Origin: Roseivirga spongicola
GTDB taxonomy: Bacteria > Bacteroidota > Bacteroidia > Cytophagales > Cyclobacteriaceae
NCBI RefSeq assembly: GCF_001592965.1
Contig: NZ_LRPC01000002.1
Span: 1-43,812 of the forward strand
Length of the DNA stretch: 43,812 nucleotides
Direction of reading: 5' to 3'
Within the stretch, counting starts at the first letter, position 1, and every line of letters starts with the position of its first letter. The notes beneath the pieces were generated by a model. That model was given only the letters and a program-made list of their open reading frames with translations. It was not told the DNA's origin and made no database searches. Shown piece by piece: positions 1 to 7,710 of this stretch. The position numbers and the translations under genes were made by a program.

Positions 1-1
1 T

Positions 2-124
2 GAAACATCACCAACGGTAGAAATAGGTTTTACAGAAGTTTCCGCAGGCTCTGTGACACCAGATACTGTTTTCAGAATAACATACGGAGGCGAGGTGTAC
101 GAGTTCAACGTTAAGAAAGTTTAA
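2..124 (+). CDS. C-terminal 40 residues of a phage gene (5' end outside window)
   Basis: An open frame runs from the window edge to TAA at 122-124 and ends ITYGGEVYEFNVKKV. The next gene starts one base later, so it belongs to the same + strand virion operon. The residues are beta-strand-like (alternating V, F, Y, T), as is common in phage structural proteins, but the family cannot be named from this fragment. Confidence 0.6.
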   Translation, partial: ETSPTVEIGFTEVSAGSVTPDTVFRITYGGEVYEFNVKKV

Positions 125-125
125 T

Positions 126-1178
126 ATGGTAATAGGAAAAGATTTATCTGGCAGCGTTTATAAAGATTCATCAGGGAATATTTTTAAAATTGTTAGTGAC
201 TTCCCAGAGTGGGAAGAGAACCAAAATAATTGGAACGAAACTAAAACAGCTCTATCACTTTTAACATCTGAAAACAAACGGTATCAAAGCATATTAAATC
301 CAACATTTGGCAGTGCTACGGGGTATATTGGAGGAGTTCTTGCCCCTAATGGGAATATATATATGATTCCGTTTAATGCTTCGTCAGTGTCGGTAATAGA
401 TACATCAACAAATACTATATCAACATTTGGCAGTGCTACGGGATATGTTGGAGGAGTTCTTGCCCCTAATGGGAATATATATATGATACCCCGTAGTGCC
501 TCCTCAGTGGCGGTAATAGATACATCAACAAATACTATATCAACATTTGGCAGTGCTACGGGGTATCATGGAGGAGTTCTTGCCCCTAATGGGAATATAT
601 ATATGATACCCACTGCCGCCTCGTCAGTGGCGGTAATAGATACATCAACAAATACTATATCAACATTTGGCAGTGCTACGGGATATGCTGGAGGAGTTCT
701 TGCACCTAATGGTAATATTTACATGATGCCCCTTAGTGCCTCCTCAGTGGCAGTAATAGACACATCAACAAACACTATATCAACATTTGGCAGTGCTACG
801 GGATATGTTGGAGGAGTTCTTGCTCCCAACGGCAATATATATATGATTCCGTTTAATGCCTCGTCAGTGGCGGTAATAGATACATCAACAAATACTATAT
901 CAACATTTGGTAGTGCTACGGGGTATTTTGGAGGAGTCCTCGCACCTAATGGTAATATTTACATGATGCCGTCTAGTGCCTCCTCAGTGGCAGTAATAGA
1001 TACATCAACAAATACTATATCAACATTTGGCAGTGCTACGGGGTATCAAGGAGGAGTTCTTGCCCCTAATGGGAATATATATATGATACCCCGTAGTGCC
1101 TCCTCAGTGGCGGTAATAGGTGGCCAATCATCAATACCTAATGACATTGTATTGTCAAGATATTTAAACAAGTTTTAA
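126..1178 (+). CDS. seven-bladed YVTN-like beta-propeller virion protein, probable receptor-binding/tail fibre
   Basis: The 350-aa protein has about 60 unique N-terminal residues and then seven tandem 40-aa repeats (about residues 59-331). Each repeat contains GGVLAPNGNIYMIP and ASSVAVIDTSTNTIS, which matches the YVTN/NHL-type propeller blade (NGNIY, VAVIDTSTNT). Seven blades is a standard closed propeller number. Differences between blades are concentrated in the residue after GSATGY (I, V, H, A, V, F, Q) and the two residues after MIP/MMP (FN, RS, TA, LS, FN, SS, RS), which should cluster in equivalent loops. There is no signal peptide. It lies directly before the connector genes, so a surface-binding role in the virion is inferred. 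It could instead be a non-receptor decoration protein. Confidence 0.7.
   Translation: MVIGKDLSGSVYKDSSGNIFKIVSDFPEWEENQNNWNETKTALSLLTSENKRYQSILNPTFGSATGYIGGVLAPNGNIYMIPFNASSVSVIDTSTNTISTFGSATGYVGGVLAPNGNIYMIPRSASSVAVIDTSTNTISTFGSATGYHGGVLAPNGNIYMIPTAASSVAVIDTSTNTISTFGSATGYAGGVLAPNGNIYMMPLSASSVAVIDTSTNTISTFGSATGYVGGVLAPNGNIYMIPFNASSVAVIDTSTNTISTFGSATGYFGGVLAPNGNIYMMPSSASSVAVIDTSTNTISTFGSATGYQGGVLAPNGNIYMIPRSASSVAVIGGQSSIPNDIVLSRYLNKF
301..1119 (+). repeat. seven tandem 120-bp repeats encoding propeller blades
   Basis: Units begin at 301, 421, 541, 661, 781, 901 and 1021, each exactly 120 bp, starting CAACATTTGGCAGTGCTACG (901 has one change). The seventh diverges after about 1119. Identity between units is very high even at silent sites, which indicates recent amplification or homogenisation. 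Variable cassettes recur: units 1 and 5 share the FN cassette, units 2 and 7 the RS cassette, and units 4 and 6 the alternative NGNIYMMP backbone. This suggests shuffling between units. Confidence 0.95.
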
Positions 1179-1179
1179 T

Positions 1180-1647
1180 ATGATAAAAGAAACAATAACA
1201 AACTCCGAGTTTATAGAATCTATTGATTTAGCTTTAGTAGTCTTTTGTCAACAGCATAAGCGAGACATACCATTGCAGAAAATGATTGAAGGTAATGGCA
1301 ATGTAGAGGGCAATGCAAATAAGTATTTAGATGCCTACGGAGTGCCACAGGATTGCAAGTATGAGGATAATGAAGCGTTTAATAAAGCAGTAGATGCTTA
1401 TTTGTTGGTAGATAACACGGTGAATGAAATTATAATAGCTAGGAACAACGGAAAAATTAGCAGTTATATTTCAACATTCACAAAGCATGGTGCAGCTGTA
1501 TTTTACGACAAGGTCGTTGAAGAAGGTTGGGAGTCATTCAATGATGTTCCAGAAGGAGATAGGCTAGGCGTTTGTGTTGAGCTTATCAGACGGCAAATAA
1601 TAGGATTCAATCAAGTGCCTGAGAAAATTACAATCAATAGTCAATGA
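1180..1647 (+). CDS. phage protein of unknown function (155 aa)
   Basis: ATG follows the propeller stop codon by one base and the end overlaps the next gene by ATGA, so it is an integral member of the virion operon. The protein is mixed alpha/beta, with no signal peptide or membrane segment, and has two Cys (in FCQQH and QDCKY) plus a third near the C-terminus (GVCVEL). I do not recognise the family. Its position between a putative receptor-binding protein and the connector genes suggests a fibre chaperone or an attachment adaptor, but this is only contextual. Confidence 0.7.
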   Translation: MIKETITNSEFIESIDLALVVFCQQHKRDIPLQKMIEGNGNVEGNANKYLDAYGVPQDCKYEDNEAFNKAVDAYLLVDNTVNEIIIARNNGKISSYISTFTKHGAAVFYDKVVEEGWESFNDVPEGDRLGVCVELIRRQIIGFNQVPEKITINSQ

Positions 1648-2258
1648 TTATCCAAGACATAGTAAAAGCAGTCAATAAGCTTTCGAACAGAAGGCAATCT
1701 AGGTACTTCAGTGTAGATGAAATAACGGAGGCCATTAATGATGCCGTGTTAGACATGTTTAATGAAGGCCGTTCGGAGTTCGAGAAAACACAAGTAGTCA
1801 ACGACTTGCTCAGAGTTTTCAAAGCCAAATCCACAATAGCGCTTACTGAAGGAGAAGGCGACTTACCTGCCGACTATGCCTCATTAACAGGGTTTGAAGA
1901 TAATATTGATGTGGTGACTGACGAACGTTGGGGGGAAGTAAAGAACGATGTTATTTGTCCTGCTGATTCAGACTACCCTGTATTGAATATCTATGGCGCA
2001 AAAGTCAGGGTACTCCCAAATACAATTACTGAAGTAGACATTAACTATCTAAAGAAGCCTACGAAGGCAGTGTACGGAAAAACATTATCTGAGAATGGCA
2101 GAGACTACATCTTTAGCGAAGCAGGTAGTACAGACGTAGAAATTCCTGCCCATAGAGCGCCAGAACTACTTGCTAAGACTCTGAAATACCTCGGTGTTAG
2201 CCTTAAGCAAACGGACTTAACCCAATTTGAACTACTTAAAAACCAGACCGACAAATGA
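1644..2258 (+). CDS. putative phage connector/ring protein 1 (204 aa)
   Basis: It overlaps the genes on both sides by ATGA. The N-terminal part is helical (roughly residues 1-60: IIQDIVKAVNKLSNRRQSRYFS...) and is followed by a beta-rich part including LPADYASLTGF and a second strand region ending VDINYLKKPT. The helix-then-beta order, LPADY-type turn and size resemble head-tail adaptor and tail-ring proteins of podoviruses (T7 gp11-like, crAss-like ring proteins). The downstream 220- and 245-aa proteins share features, including a similar LPTDY motif in the latter. The function is inferred from this layout, not from a recognised domain. Confidence 0.6.
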   Translation: MIIQDIVKAVNKLSNRRQSRYFSVDEITEAINDAVLDMFNEGRSEFEKTQVVNDLLRVFKAKSTIALTEGEGDLPADYASLTGFEDNIDVVTDERWGEVKNDVICPADSDYPVLNIYGAKVRVLPNTITEVDINYLKKPTKAVYGKTLSENGRDYIFSEAGSTDVEIPAHRAPELLAKTLKYLGVSLKQTDLTQFELLKNQTDK

Positions 2259-2917
2259 CAGATAGAGTTACCTTAAAGTATTTGGCTCAACAGGTCATTC
2301 GGATGCTATCAAAAGGCACTCCAAGCAAAGACTCTAGGCTAGACGAAAGAGAGATAGCAGAGTCTTTGAGGCAAGAACTGGCCTCTTCTGTTTACGACAA
2401 ATGGTATGAGGCCAAAAAGAACAAATGGGAAACAATAAACCCAAGGCTATTAAGCACCTTCACTCTTCCAGTAAGTATTGATACTTCTGAGAAAGCCAAC
2501 TATGTATCGGTTGGAGTTCCTTACATACACTTGCCAGACGGCACAGGAATTTGGAGTGTTAGACCAGTAACTACCAAGTCGGCTATTAATAAAGCGATGA
2601 TACCCACCCGTCCGCAAGAGATGGACGTGTATCACGGAACTATCACAAAAGCTTTGGAAGGGCAGTTCTCATGGTTTGCTTTAGACGATAGAATATACTT
2701 CACCAAAAGATGGGGTAAGACCTTGTTAGATGAAGGGGTAAAGAATGTGCTAGTAACCCTAGTTACGGTGGCAAACGAGAATATCGGCATTACCGATGTA
2801 TTGCCGATTAGCCCAGAGCAGAGAAAAACAATTGTAGATGCTACTCTTCAAAAGTACGCATCATTAATGGGTATAATGCCCGATGAAGTAAACGATAACT
2901 CAAGCGTTCCGAGATGA
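2255..2917 (+). CDS. putative phage connector/ring protein 2 (220 aa)
   Basis: Second of three consecutive, translationally coupled mid-size proteins (ATGA overlaps at both ends). It has an N-terminal helical part (TLKYLAQQVIRMLSKG), a central beta-rich section (FTLPVSIDTSEKANYVSV, YIHLPDGTGIWSVRPV) and a C-terminal helix (EQRKTIVDATLQKYASLMG). The pattern resembles connector or tail-ring subunits that form hexameric or dodecameric rings below the portal. No catalytic motif, signal peptide or membrane span is visible. Family-level recognition is weak. Confidence 0.55.
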   Translation: MTDRVTLKYLAQQVIRMLSKGTPSKDSRLDEREIAESLRQELASSVYDKWYEAKKNKWETINPRLLSTFTLPVSIDTSEKANYVSVGVPYIHLPDGTGIWSVRPVTTKSAINKAMIPTRPQEMDVYHGTITKALEGQFSWFALDDRIYFTKRWGKTLLDEGVKNVLVTLVTVANENIGITDVLPISPEQRKTIVDATLQKYASLMGIMPDEVNDNSSVPR

Positions 2918-3651
2918 TAACTATTGATTCTGTTGTAAGGTCGAACATGGGCGACACCCAAAACCCAACACTACATGGGTATGTTTCCCGATTGCATTAT
3001 GCATTAAGGGGGTTTCAGGAATTGTCTTTCGATGTAATCGCTGAGGTTAAAACTACTGAGCTGACCCTGAATGAGATATACGTTGCAAAACTACCTACTG
3101 ACTATGTTAAGCTAGTCAGGGTGTTTGCAAAGGTGGGAGATCGAATTTCAGAAATGTCGGAAGACGGATCTATTACTTTTCACCATGAGGGAACTAAAAC
3201 CCCTAATGAGGCTTTCTACCAAAGAAGGAGTTTGTTCACCCTTGGCAATAGTACGACCACTAGAAACCCATTGAATGGACTAGAAATCTCTAGCAAAGGA
3301 AAAGGGCACAATAACAAGGGCTATTTCAGAGAGAATAAAGGAACGTTCCCAAGAGAATTACAATTCGATAGTGGAGTAACTAGCCGAAAGATATTTGTAG
3401 AGTACTTAGCCACCCCAGAAACACCTGGAAGCGAAACGGCCTTAACCCCATTAGCGGCTAATTGTCTCAATGAATACATCCACTACCGAGATTCTAGACA
3501 CAAGAACGGAGAATCTTCTTACGAGACACAATCTTTAAAGCAAAGCTTTGAAAGAGAGAGAAGTAAGTTGTTCGCAAGAGAATCAAACTTAACTCTCACG
3601 GGAATTATTGACGCATACAAACAAGCCTACGGAGAAAACCAACTTAGATGA
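2914..3651 (+). CDS. putative phage connector/ring protein 3 (245 aa)
   Basis: It starts inside the preceding stop codon region and overlaps the 1,044-aa gene. The architecture matches the two previous proteins: an N-terminal helix (LHGYVSRLHYALRGFQELSFDV), a beta section with AKLPTDYVKLVRVFAKVG, and a C-terminal helical region (CLNEYIHYRDSRHKNGESS, SFERERSKLFARESN). The LPTDY turn parallels LPADY in the first protein of the set, which suggests related folds. A tail-ring or stabilisation role is inferred from its position just before the large nozzle-like protein. Confidence 0.55.
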   Translation: MITIDSVVRSNMGDTQNPTLHGYVSRLHYALRGFQELSFDVIAEVKTTELTLNEIYVAKLPTDYVKLVRVFAKVGDRISEMSEDGSITFHHEGTKTPNEAFYQRRSLFTLGNSTTTRNPLNGLEISSKGKGHNNKGYFRENKGTFPRELQFDSGVTSRKIFVEYLATPETPGSETALTPLAANCLNEYIHYRDSRHKNGESSYETQSLKQSFERERSKLFARESNLTLTGIIDAYKQAYGENQLR

Positions 3652-6600
3652 TTTCTCAACACCAATTCATAGCAATAGACAAAGACACTAGCGCCAGAGC
3701 CTTAGAGAATGGAATGGTCAGGGATATGCTTAACCTTATCCCTGTATCTAACGGGGCTAGTAACTCAGGTGAAAGACAGAACTTGAAAGGGAATACAGCC
3801 GCTACTCAAACAGGAATGACGGGTACAAACTACTCTTGCAAAGGGGTGGTGGTAGACGAAGAAAATTCTTTAGCTTACCTGTTTTGTACGTGTGCTTTTG
3901 AAGGGGTAAATAGTTCGGCATTGCTAGAATATGACTTCTCCGCAAACAGCCTCACCGAAATACTTATCCTAGACGAAGGGATATTCCTAAGCGACTCAGT
4001 TGATTTCGTAAAGGGATTCATTGAGTCTGGGTGGATATATTATAATGACGGAGACGAATTAAAACAGCTAAATATTGCCCAAGCTAAGGCGGGTGATTAT
4101 GATTCTTTGTCTGGAGATTTTTTAGGAGTAAGCTTCTCCTTAGACCCTTTTAGTCTCTACATACTCGCGCCAAGACTTGTAGCTTCATTCAGCAAGTCTT
4201 ATGACTCAACTATACTCAACAATACAGTAGGCAAAGATAGCTGGCAATTTAGGTTCAGGTATAGGTTTAAGAATGGAGCAAAGTCACCATTAACGAAATA
4301 CCAAGGGCTGACACTGGCAAATAAGAATCCTTACGACAATTCCGCTAAAAACAAGATTGCAATATCTTTTACAGCAATAGAGGGAGACATTCTAGCTAAG
4401 TTTGTTGACAAAATAGAAGTATACGGAATCAAGAACAACGAAGGAGTACACAAGTTTTTGGGAGAAGTAGACTATGGGACAGATGGAAGCGGTACATTCA
4501 ACTTTACTAATGCCAACAACAGTAAGACCTTATCGGAATCGGAGGCGTTGAAGCCGTATGAAAACATTTCTAGACAACCAGTTTCTATTGCCTACCCAGA
4601 AAATAGAATGGTTGCGGTTAAGGGCTTAGATGAATATGATCTTAGTGGCAACTATGACTTTTCTCTTTCTGTGGACTATTACTCAGGAAGTTCTAGCGGT
4701 TTGTACGCAAAAGAAGGAGGCACATACGAAATAGGATTGGTTTTTTTAGACGCGAAAGGCCGAAGGACTTCAGTACTGAAAAAGAAGCAAATCACCGTTC
4801 CTTACAAAGATCCAGATGGAACCTATGCAGGCTTCGGGAAAGTACATTCTACTAGACCAAGAATTAGCGTGGAGTTTTCAGGAACAGCGCCCTCATGGGT
4901 TGACAGTGTTGTTGTAGTATCAACTAAGGAGCAGAACTATGAAGAGTACATACAAGTGCCCGTCAATGTACTGTTTTACTCTGCGCCAGAAGCGGCTGCG
5001 GTCAACTTCGGAGAGGGGGATCCTAATTTCGCCTTTTTAGACGGCAACCTATATGTGAACGAACAATCTGAGGCAGATGTAAGACTTTCAGCAGGTGACG
5101 GTACATACAACAGTGGGCAAGATGAATTTCAGGGCTACACAGCGATAGACTTTCAGTTGCCAGTCAACATCCCTGTTAAGCCAGAAATAGGATGGAGAGT
5201 TCGCGTAATAGAGTCTGGAGACAATAACGCTTCTGACATATCTGGAGGTGACTTATATGTTAGCGATGTATTCACCAATGTGGTTCGTGTAGAAGGATTT
5301 GACTTTGAAGACTGGTCTAGCAAGAGTCCGTATTTTTTTGTTGAGTTTTACAAGCCAAACACAGTTGAATACAATCAGTTTTACGATGTAGGAGGAAGTA
5401 CATTTACAGACGGAGGTGGTATAACTATTGATGGAGACACCGCTTATGTAGACTTGACAGACCCAGAGTTTAGATTCGTCTACAAGGAAGTAACAAACAA
5501 GCCAAGCTCCACTCTGTTCGATTCATACCTAACAGAACAAGGCTGTATATTAGAGTCGCCAACACCATGTGTAAGCGAGAATGACTTGGTAGATATAAGA
5601 AATCCTGAGCTAACTAATTCAGGAGGATTCAACGTGTCAGAAGGAAAGAGAACGCTTACCTTAGATTACTCTAAAAAAGTAGCCGATATTGGTGTTGCAA
5701 ACATAGAAAACACTGAGTATAGTGAAAAAAACCTATACAACACACTTATAGCTTCTAACAGCTATGTAGAAAACACTAAGATAAACGGCCTTAACAGATT
5801 TGATTTCGAGGACGAGTTTAACTTGCCAAATGAGAGAACCCCAATTACTCACTTAGAAGTGGTCAATGATGTACTGCTTGCTCTACACGAAAGAAATGCA
5901 ACCTCAGTGTACATTGGCTCTAAGTTCTTAAAGCAAGCTTCAGGACAAGACACTGTAACTACAACCGATTCATTCTTTGGAGATGAAAGGCTACTAAAAG
6001 GCGGCTATGGAACCATTAACCCTGAGTCGGTAAAGAAGTATTTAGGGCAATGTTTTTGGTGGGATGCCAACAATGGGTGTGTTGTTAGATATTCTGCAAA
6101 TGGCCTTGATTCAATTAGCGATCAAGGGTTGAAAGATTATTTCAGAACCAAAGCAGAAACTTACAGTTCAGGCTACAAAGTGTTTGGGGCAATAGACGTT
6201 TACCTTGGACTCTATCTCGTTACTTTTCCAGACCAAGACGGTCTTTCGCCAGAAACTTGGGCGTGGGATATTAAAAAAGGCTACTGGATAGGCCGATTTA
6301 GCTTTTGTTTTGAGCAGTCAATAAGCTTAGGCAATAATTTTGCAACATTCAAATCTCAGAACATCTGGAAGCATCATAGCAATAGTGTTTACAACAACTT
6401 CTACAACACTCAGTATGACTCTCGAATTACGTTCGTAAGCAACCCTGATGTGGCCTTAGACAAGTCGTTCGATAACCTTTCATTAGACGCAGACGAGGCT
6501 TGGGATGTATTAAGCATTACCAACCCTCAAGGCCAAGACACCGACTTATTGGAAGCTGAGTTCGATTTGGTAGACAACCAATATTACGCGTACTTGAAGC

Positions 6601-6782
6601 GAGACAAAAACACAGCCTCGGACTTACTAGGAGGGCAGCCAGCAATTTTGGCAGGAGACCCAATTCAGTCTAAATATGTTGAAATTACATTAAGGAAAAC
6701 GGCCTCAGACCTGCAAAAGATAAACGCTATCTATGTAGGATATTCTCCATTGACAGGACATTTATTGGCGGCCAGAGAGTAG
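3648..6782 (+). CDS. large tail nozzle/muzzle-like protein (1,044 aa)
   Basis: Long, beta-rich protein without signal peptide or membrane segments. The N-terminus (FIAIDKDTSARALENGMVRDMLNLIP, then SNSGERQNLKGNTAATQ) is of the type seen at the start of nozzle/muzzle (stabilisation) proteins of Bacteroidota podoviruses and crAss-like phages, where a similar 'do/make this nodal RDMLNL...LKGN' pattern precedes a T7 gp12-like propeller. Late segments (HLEVVNDVLLALHERNATSVYIG, CFWWDANNGCVVRYSANGLDSISDQG) look like repeated beta-propeller blades. It follows three ring-like proteins and precedes an internal virion protein, as expected for the tail nozzle. The assignment is based on N-terminal resemblance, size and gene order. 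Confidence 0.65.
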   Translation: MISQHQFIAIDKDTSARALENGMVRDMLNLIPVSNGASNSGERQNLKGNTAATQTGMTGTNYSCKGVVVDEENSLAYLFCTCAFEGVNSSALLEYDFSANSLTEILILDEGIFLSDSVDFVKGFIESGWIYYNDGDELKQLNIAQAKAGDYDSLSGDFLGVSFSLDPFSLYILAPRLVASFSKSYDSTILNNTVGKDSWQFRFRYRFKNGAKSPLTKYQGLTLANKNPYDNSAKNKIAISFTAIEGDILAKFVDKIEVYGIKNNEGVHKFLGEVDYGTDGSGTFNFTNANNSKTLSESEALKPYENISRQPVSIAYPENRMVAVKGLDEYDLSGNYDFSLSVDYYSGSSSGLYAKEGGTYEIGLVFLDAKGRRTSVLKKKQITVPYKDPDGTYAGFGKVHSTRPRISVEFSGTAPSWVDSVVVVSTKEQNYEEYIQVPVNVLFYSAPEAAAVNFGEGDPNFAFLDGNLYVNEQSEADVRLSAGDGTYNSGQDEFQGYTAIDFQLPVNIPVKPEIGWRVRVIESGDNNASDISGGDLYVSDVFTNVVRVEGFDFEDWSSKSPYFFVEFYKPNTVEYNQFYDVGGSTFTDGGGITIDGDTAYVDLTDPEFRFVYKEVTNKPSSTLFDSYLTEQGCILESPTPCVSENDLVDIRNPELTNSGGFNVSEGKRTLTLDYSKKVADIGVANIENTEYSEKNLYNTLIASNSYVENTKINGLNRFDFEDEFNLPNERTPITHLEVVNDVLLALHERNATSVYIGSKFLKQASGQDTVTTTDSFFGDERLLKGGYGTINPESVKKYLGQCFWWDANNGCVVRYSANGLDSISDQGLKDYFRTKAETYSSGYKVFGAIDVYLGLYLVTFPDQDGLSPETWAWDIKKGYWIGRFSFCFEQSISLGNNFATFKSQNIWKHHSNSVYNNFYNTQYDSRITFVSNPDVALDKSFDNLSLDADEAWDVLSITNPQGQDTDLLEAEFDLVDNQYYAYLKRDKNTASDLLGGQPAILAGDPIQSKYVEITLRKTASDLQKINAIYVGYSPLTGHLLAARE

Positions 6783-6824
6783 AGCAAGCCCTATTTTCTA
6801 CCCCGACCAAGCTACCTTTGGGAT

Positions 6825-7373
6825 ATGGCAGCACCAGCATTAGCAATGATTCCTTCTCTAGCTAAAACAGGCTTAGGGATAATTCAAACAGGGGCAGGGT
6901 TGTTTACCAGGAAACCCAAACGCCCCACATATTCAATACCAACCGCAGTAACACAAGCCACAGATGCTACAAGGCAGCAGGCTAATTTAACCCAGAGACC
7001 AGGGGCTAGTGCTGCCGAATCTGTTATCCAAACCAATGCAGCTAATACTGTAGACACCATTCAAAACGTTGGAGGCTCAGCATCAAACGTTATGCAAGGG
7101 CTTATGAATGCACAGTCTCAGCAAAACAGGGCAATGCTAGGCGAACAGGCTAAAAACGAAGCCTTCAGATACCAAAGCTTTCAAGACAACATAAGATCCT
7201 TACAAACATTAGGTAGATACCAAGACAAAGCATGGGACTGGAACCAAGGCCAGAAGTACATCGAGAAAAGAGATAGAAGAGATGCATTGATTAATGCAGG
7301 GTTAAACAATATGATAGGCGGTGCAGAAGATGCGACTTCTATTGACTTGCTAGGCCAAATGAACCCCAATTAA
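6825..7373 (+). CDS. internal virion (ejection) protein, small (182 aa)
   Basis: The N-terminus is hydrophobic and glycine-rich (about residues 1-26: PALAMIPSLAKTGLGIIQTG, then AGLFTR) and is followed by a long Ala/Gln-rich helical part (QATDATRQQANLTQ, NAQSQQNRAMLGEQAKNEAF). Small proteins of this type with an amphipathic or membrane-active N-terminus follow the nozzle gene in T7-like phages (gp14) and crAss-like phages (cargo proteins) and are ejected into the cell. It is separated from the nozzle gene by 42 nt. The larger partners expected beside it (T7 gp15/gp16-like) are instead on the other strand at 11456-20832. Confidence 0.6.
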   Translation: MAAPALAMIPSLAKTGLGIIQTGAGLFTRKPKRPTYSIPTAVTQATDATRQQANLTQRPGASAAESVIQTNAANTVDTIQNVGGSASNVMQGLMNAQSQQNRAMLGEQAKNEAFRYQSFQDNIRSLQTLGRYQDKAWDWNQGQKYIEKRDRRDALINAGLNNMIGGAEDATSIDLLGQMNPN

Positions 7374-7419
7374 CACTATATTGTAGTAACATAAAACAAC
7401 CATTTTAAAACAAATCATT

Positions 7420-7593
7420 ATGAAAAAGACTATTTTGAACGTAGCCCTAATCGCAATTGTATCATTTTTTGGTGTTTTGGCCTGCACTGACAGCGAAGAC
7501 GTTGTTCCACAAGAGGTTGAGCTAAATGGAGACTATGATGGAAACCTGCCTGACCCAGGAGACACAGGGGTTATAATTGGCGGGAATGGCTGA
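7420..7593 (+). CDS. 57-aa lipoprotein
   Basis: Short ORF starting MKKTILNVALIAIVSFFGVLAC. It has a Lys-rich n-region, a hydrophobic core and a VLAC lipobox with Cys22, so it should be processed by signal peptidase II. The mature part is 36 residues, acidic and Gly/Pro-containing (DLP-type DGNLPDPGDTG). It is the last gene before a strong terminator, 46 nt after the internal virion protein. Candidate roles are outer-membrane spanin (Rz1-like), superinfection exclusion or another lysogenic-conversion lipoprotein; none is proven. Confidence 0.65.
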   Translation: MKKTILNVALIAIVSFFGVLACTDSEDVVPQEVELNGDYDGNLPDPGDTGVIIGGNG

Positions 7594-7620
7594 GTCGACA
7601 ATTAATTTACTCAAAAAAAC

Positions 7621-7661
7621 AAAAAAGAGCGTATGGTTGTTTGACTGTACGCTTTTTTTTG
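7621..7661. terminator. bidirectional rho-independent terminator
   Basis: Stem AGCGTA (7628-7633) pairs with TACGCT (7648-7653). A run of A precedes it (7621-7626) and a run of T follows (7653-7660), so it can work in both directions. It closes the virion operon after the lipoprotein gene and separates it from the TPR gene. Confidence 0.85.
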
Positions 7662-7710
7662 TTTACTTGAAATCGGTTCCTCAGCCTATAGCCAAAATAT
7701 TATTAAATCA

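Noticed and set aside
301-1140. CRISPR-like array
   Set aside because: The 120-bp units are contiguous, in frame and encode protein blades; there are no spacers.
126-1178. Diversity-generating retroelement variable region
   Set aside because: Variable codons are not adenine-directed, and no template repeat or reverse transcriptase is seen in the window. One outside cannot be excluded.
6813-6820. TACCTTTG as a promoter for the 182-aa internal virion gene
   Set aside because: It matches the -7 consensus but has no TTG at the proper distance upstream; probably chance.
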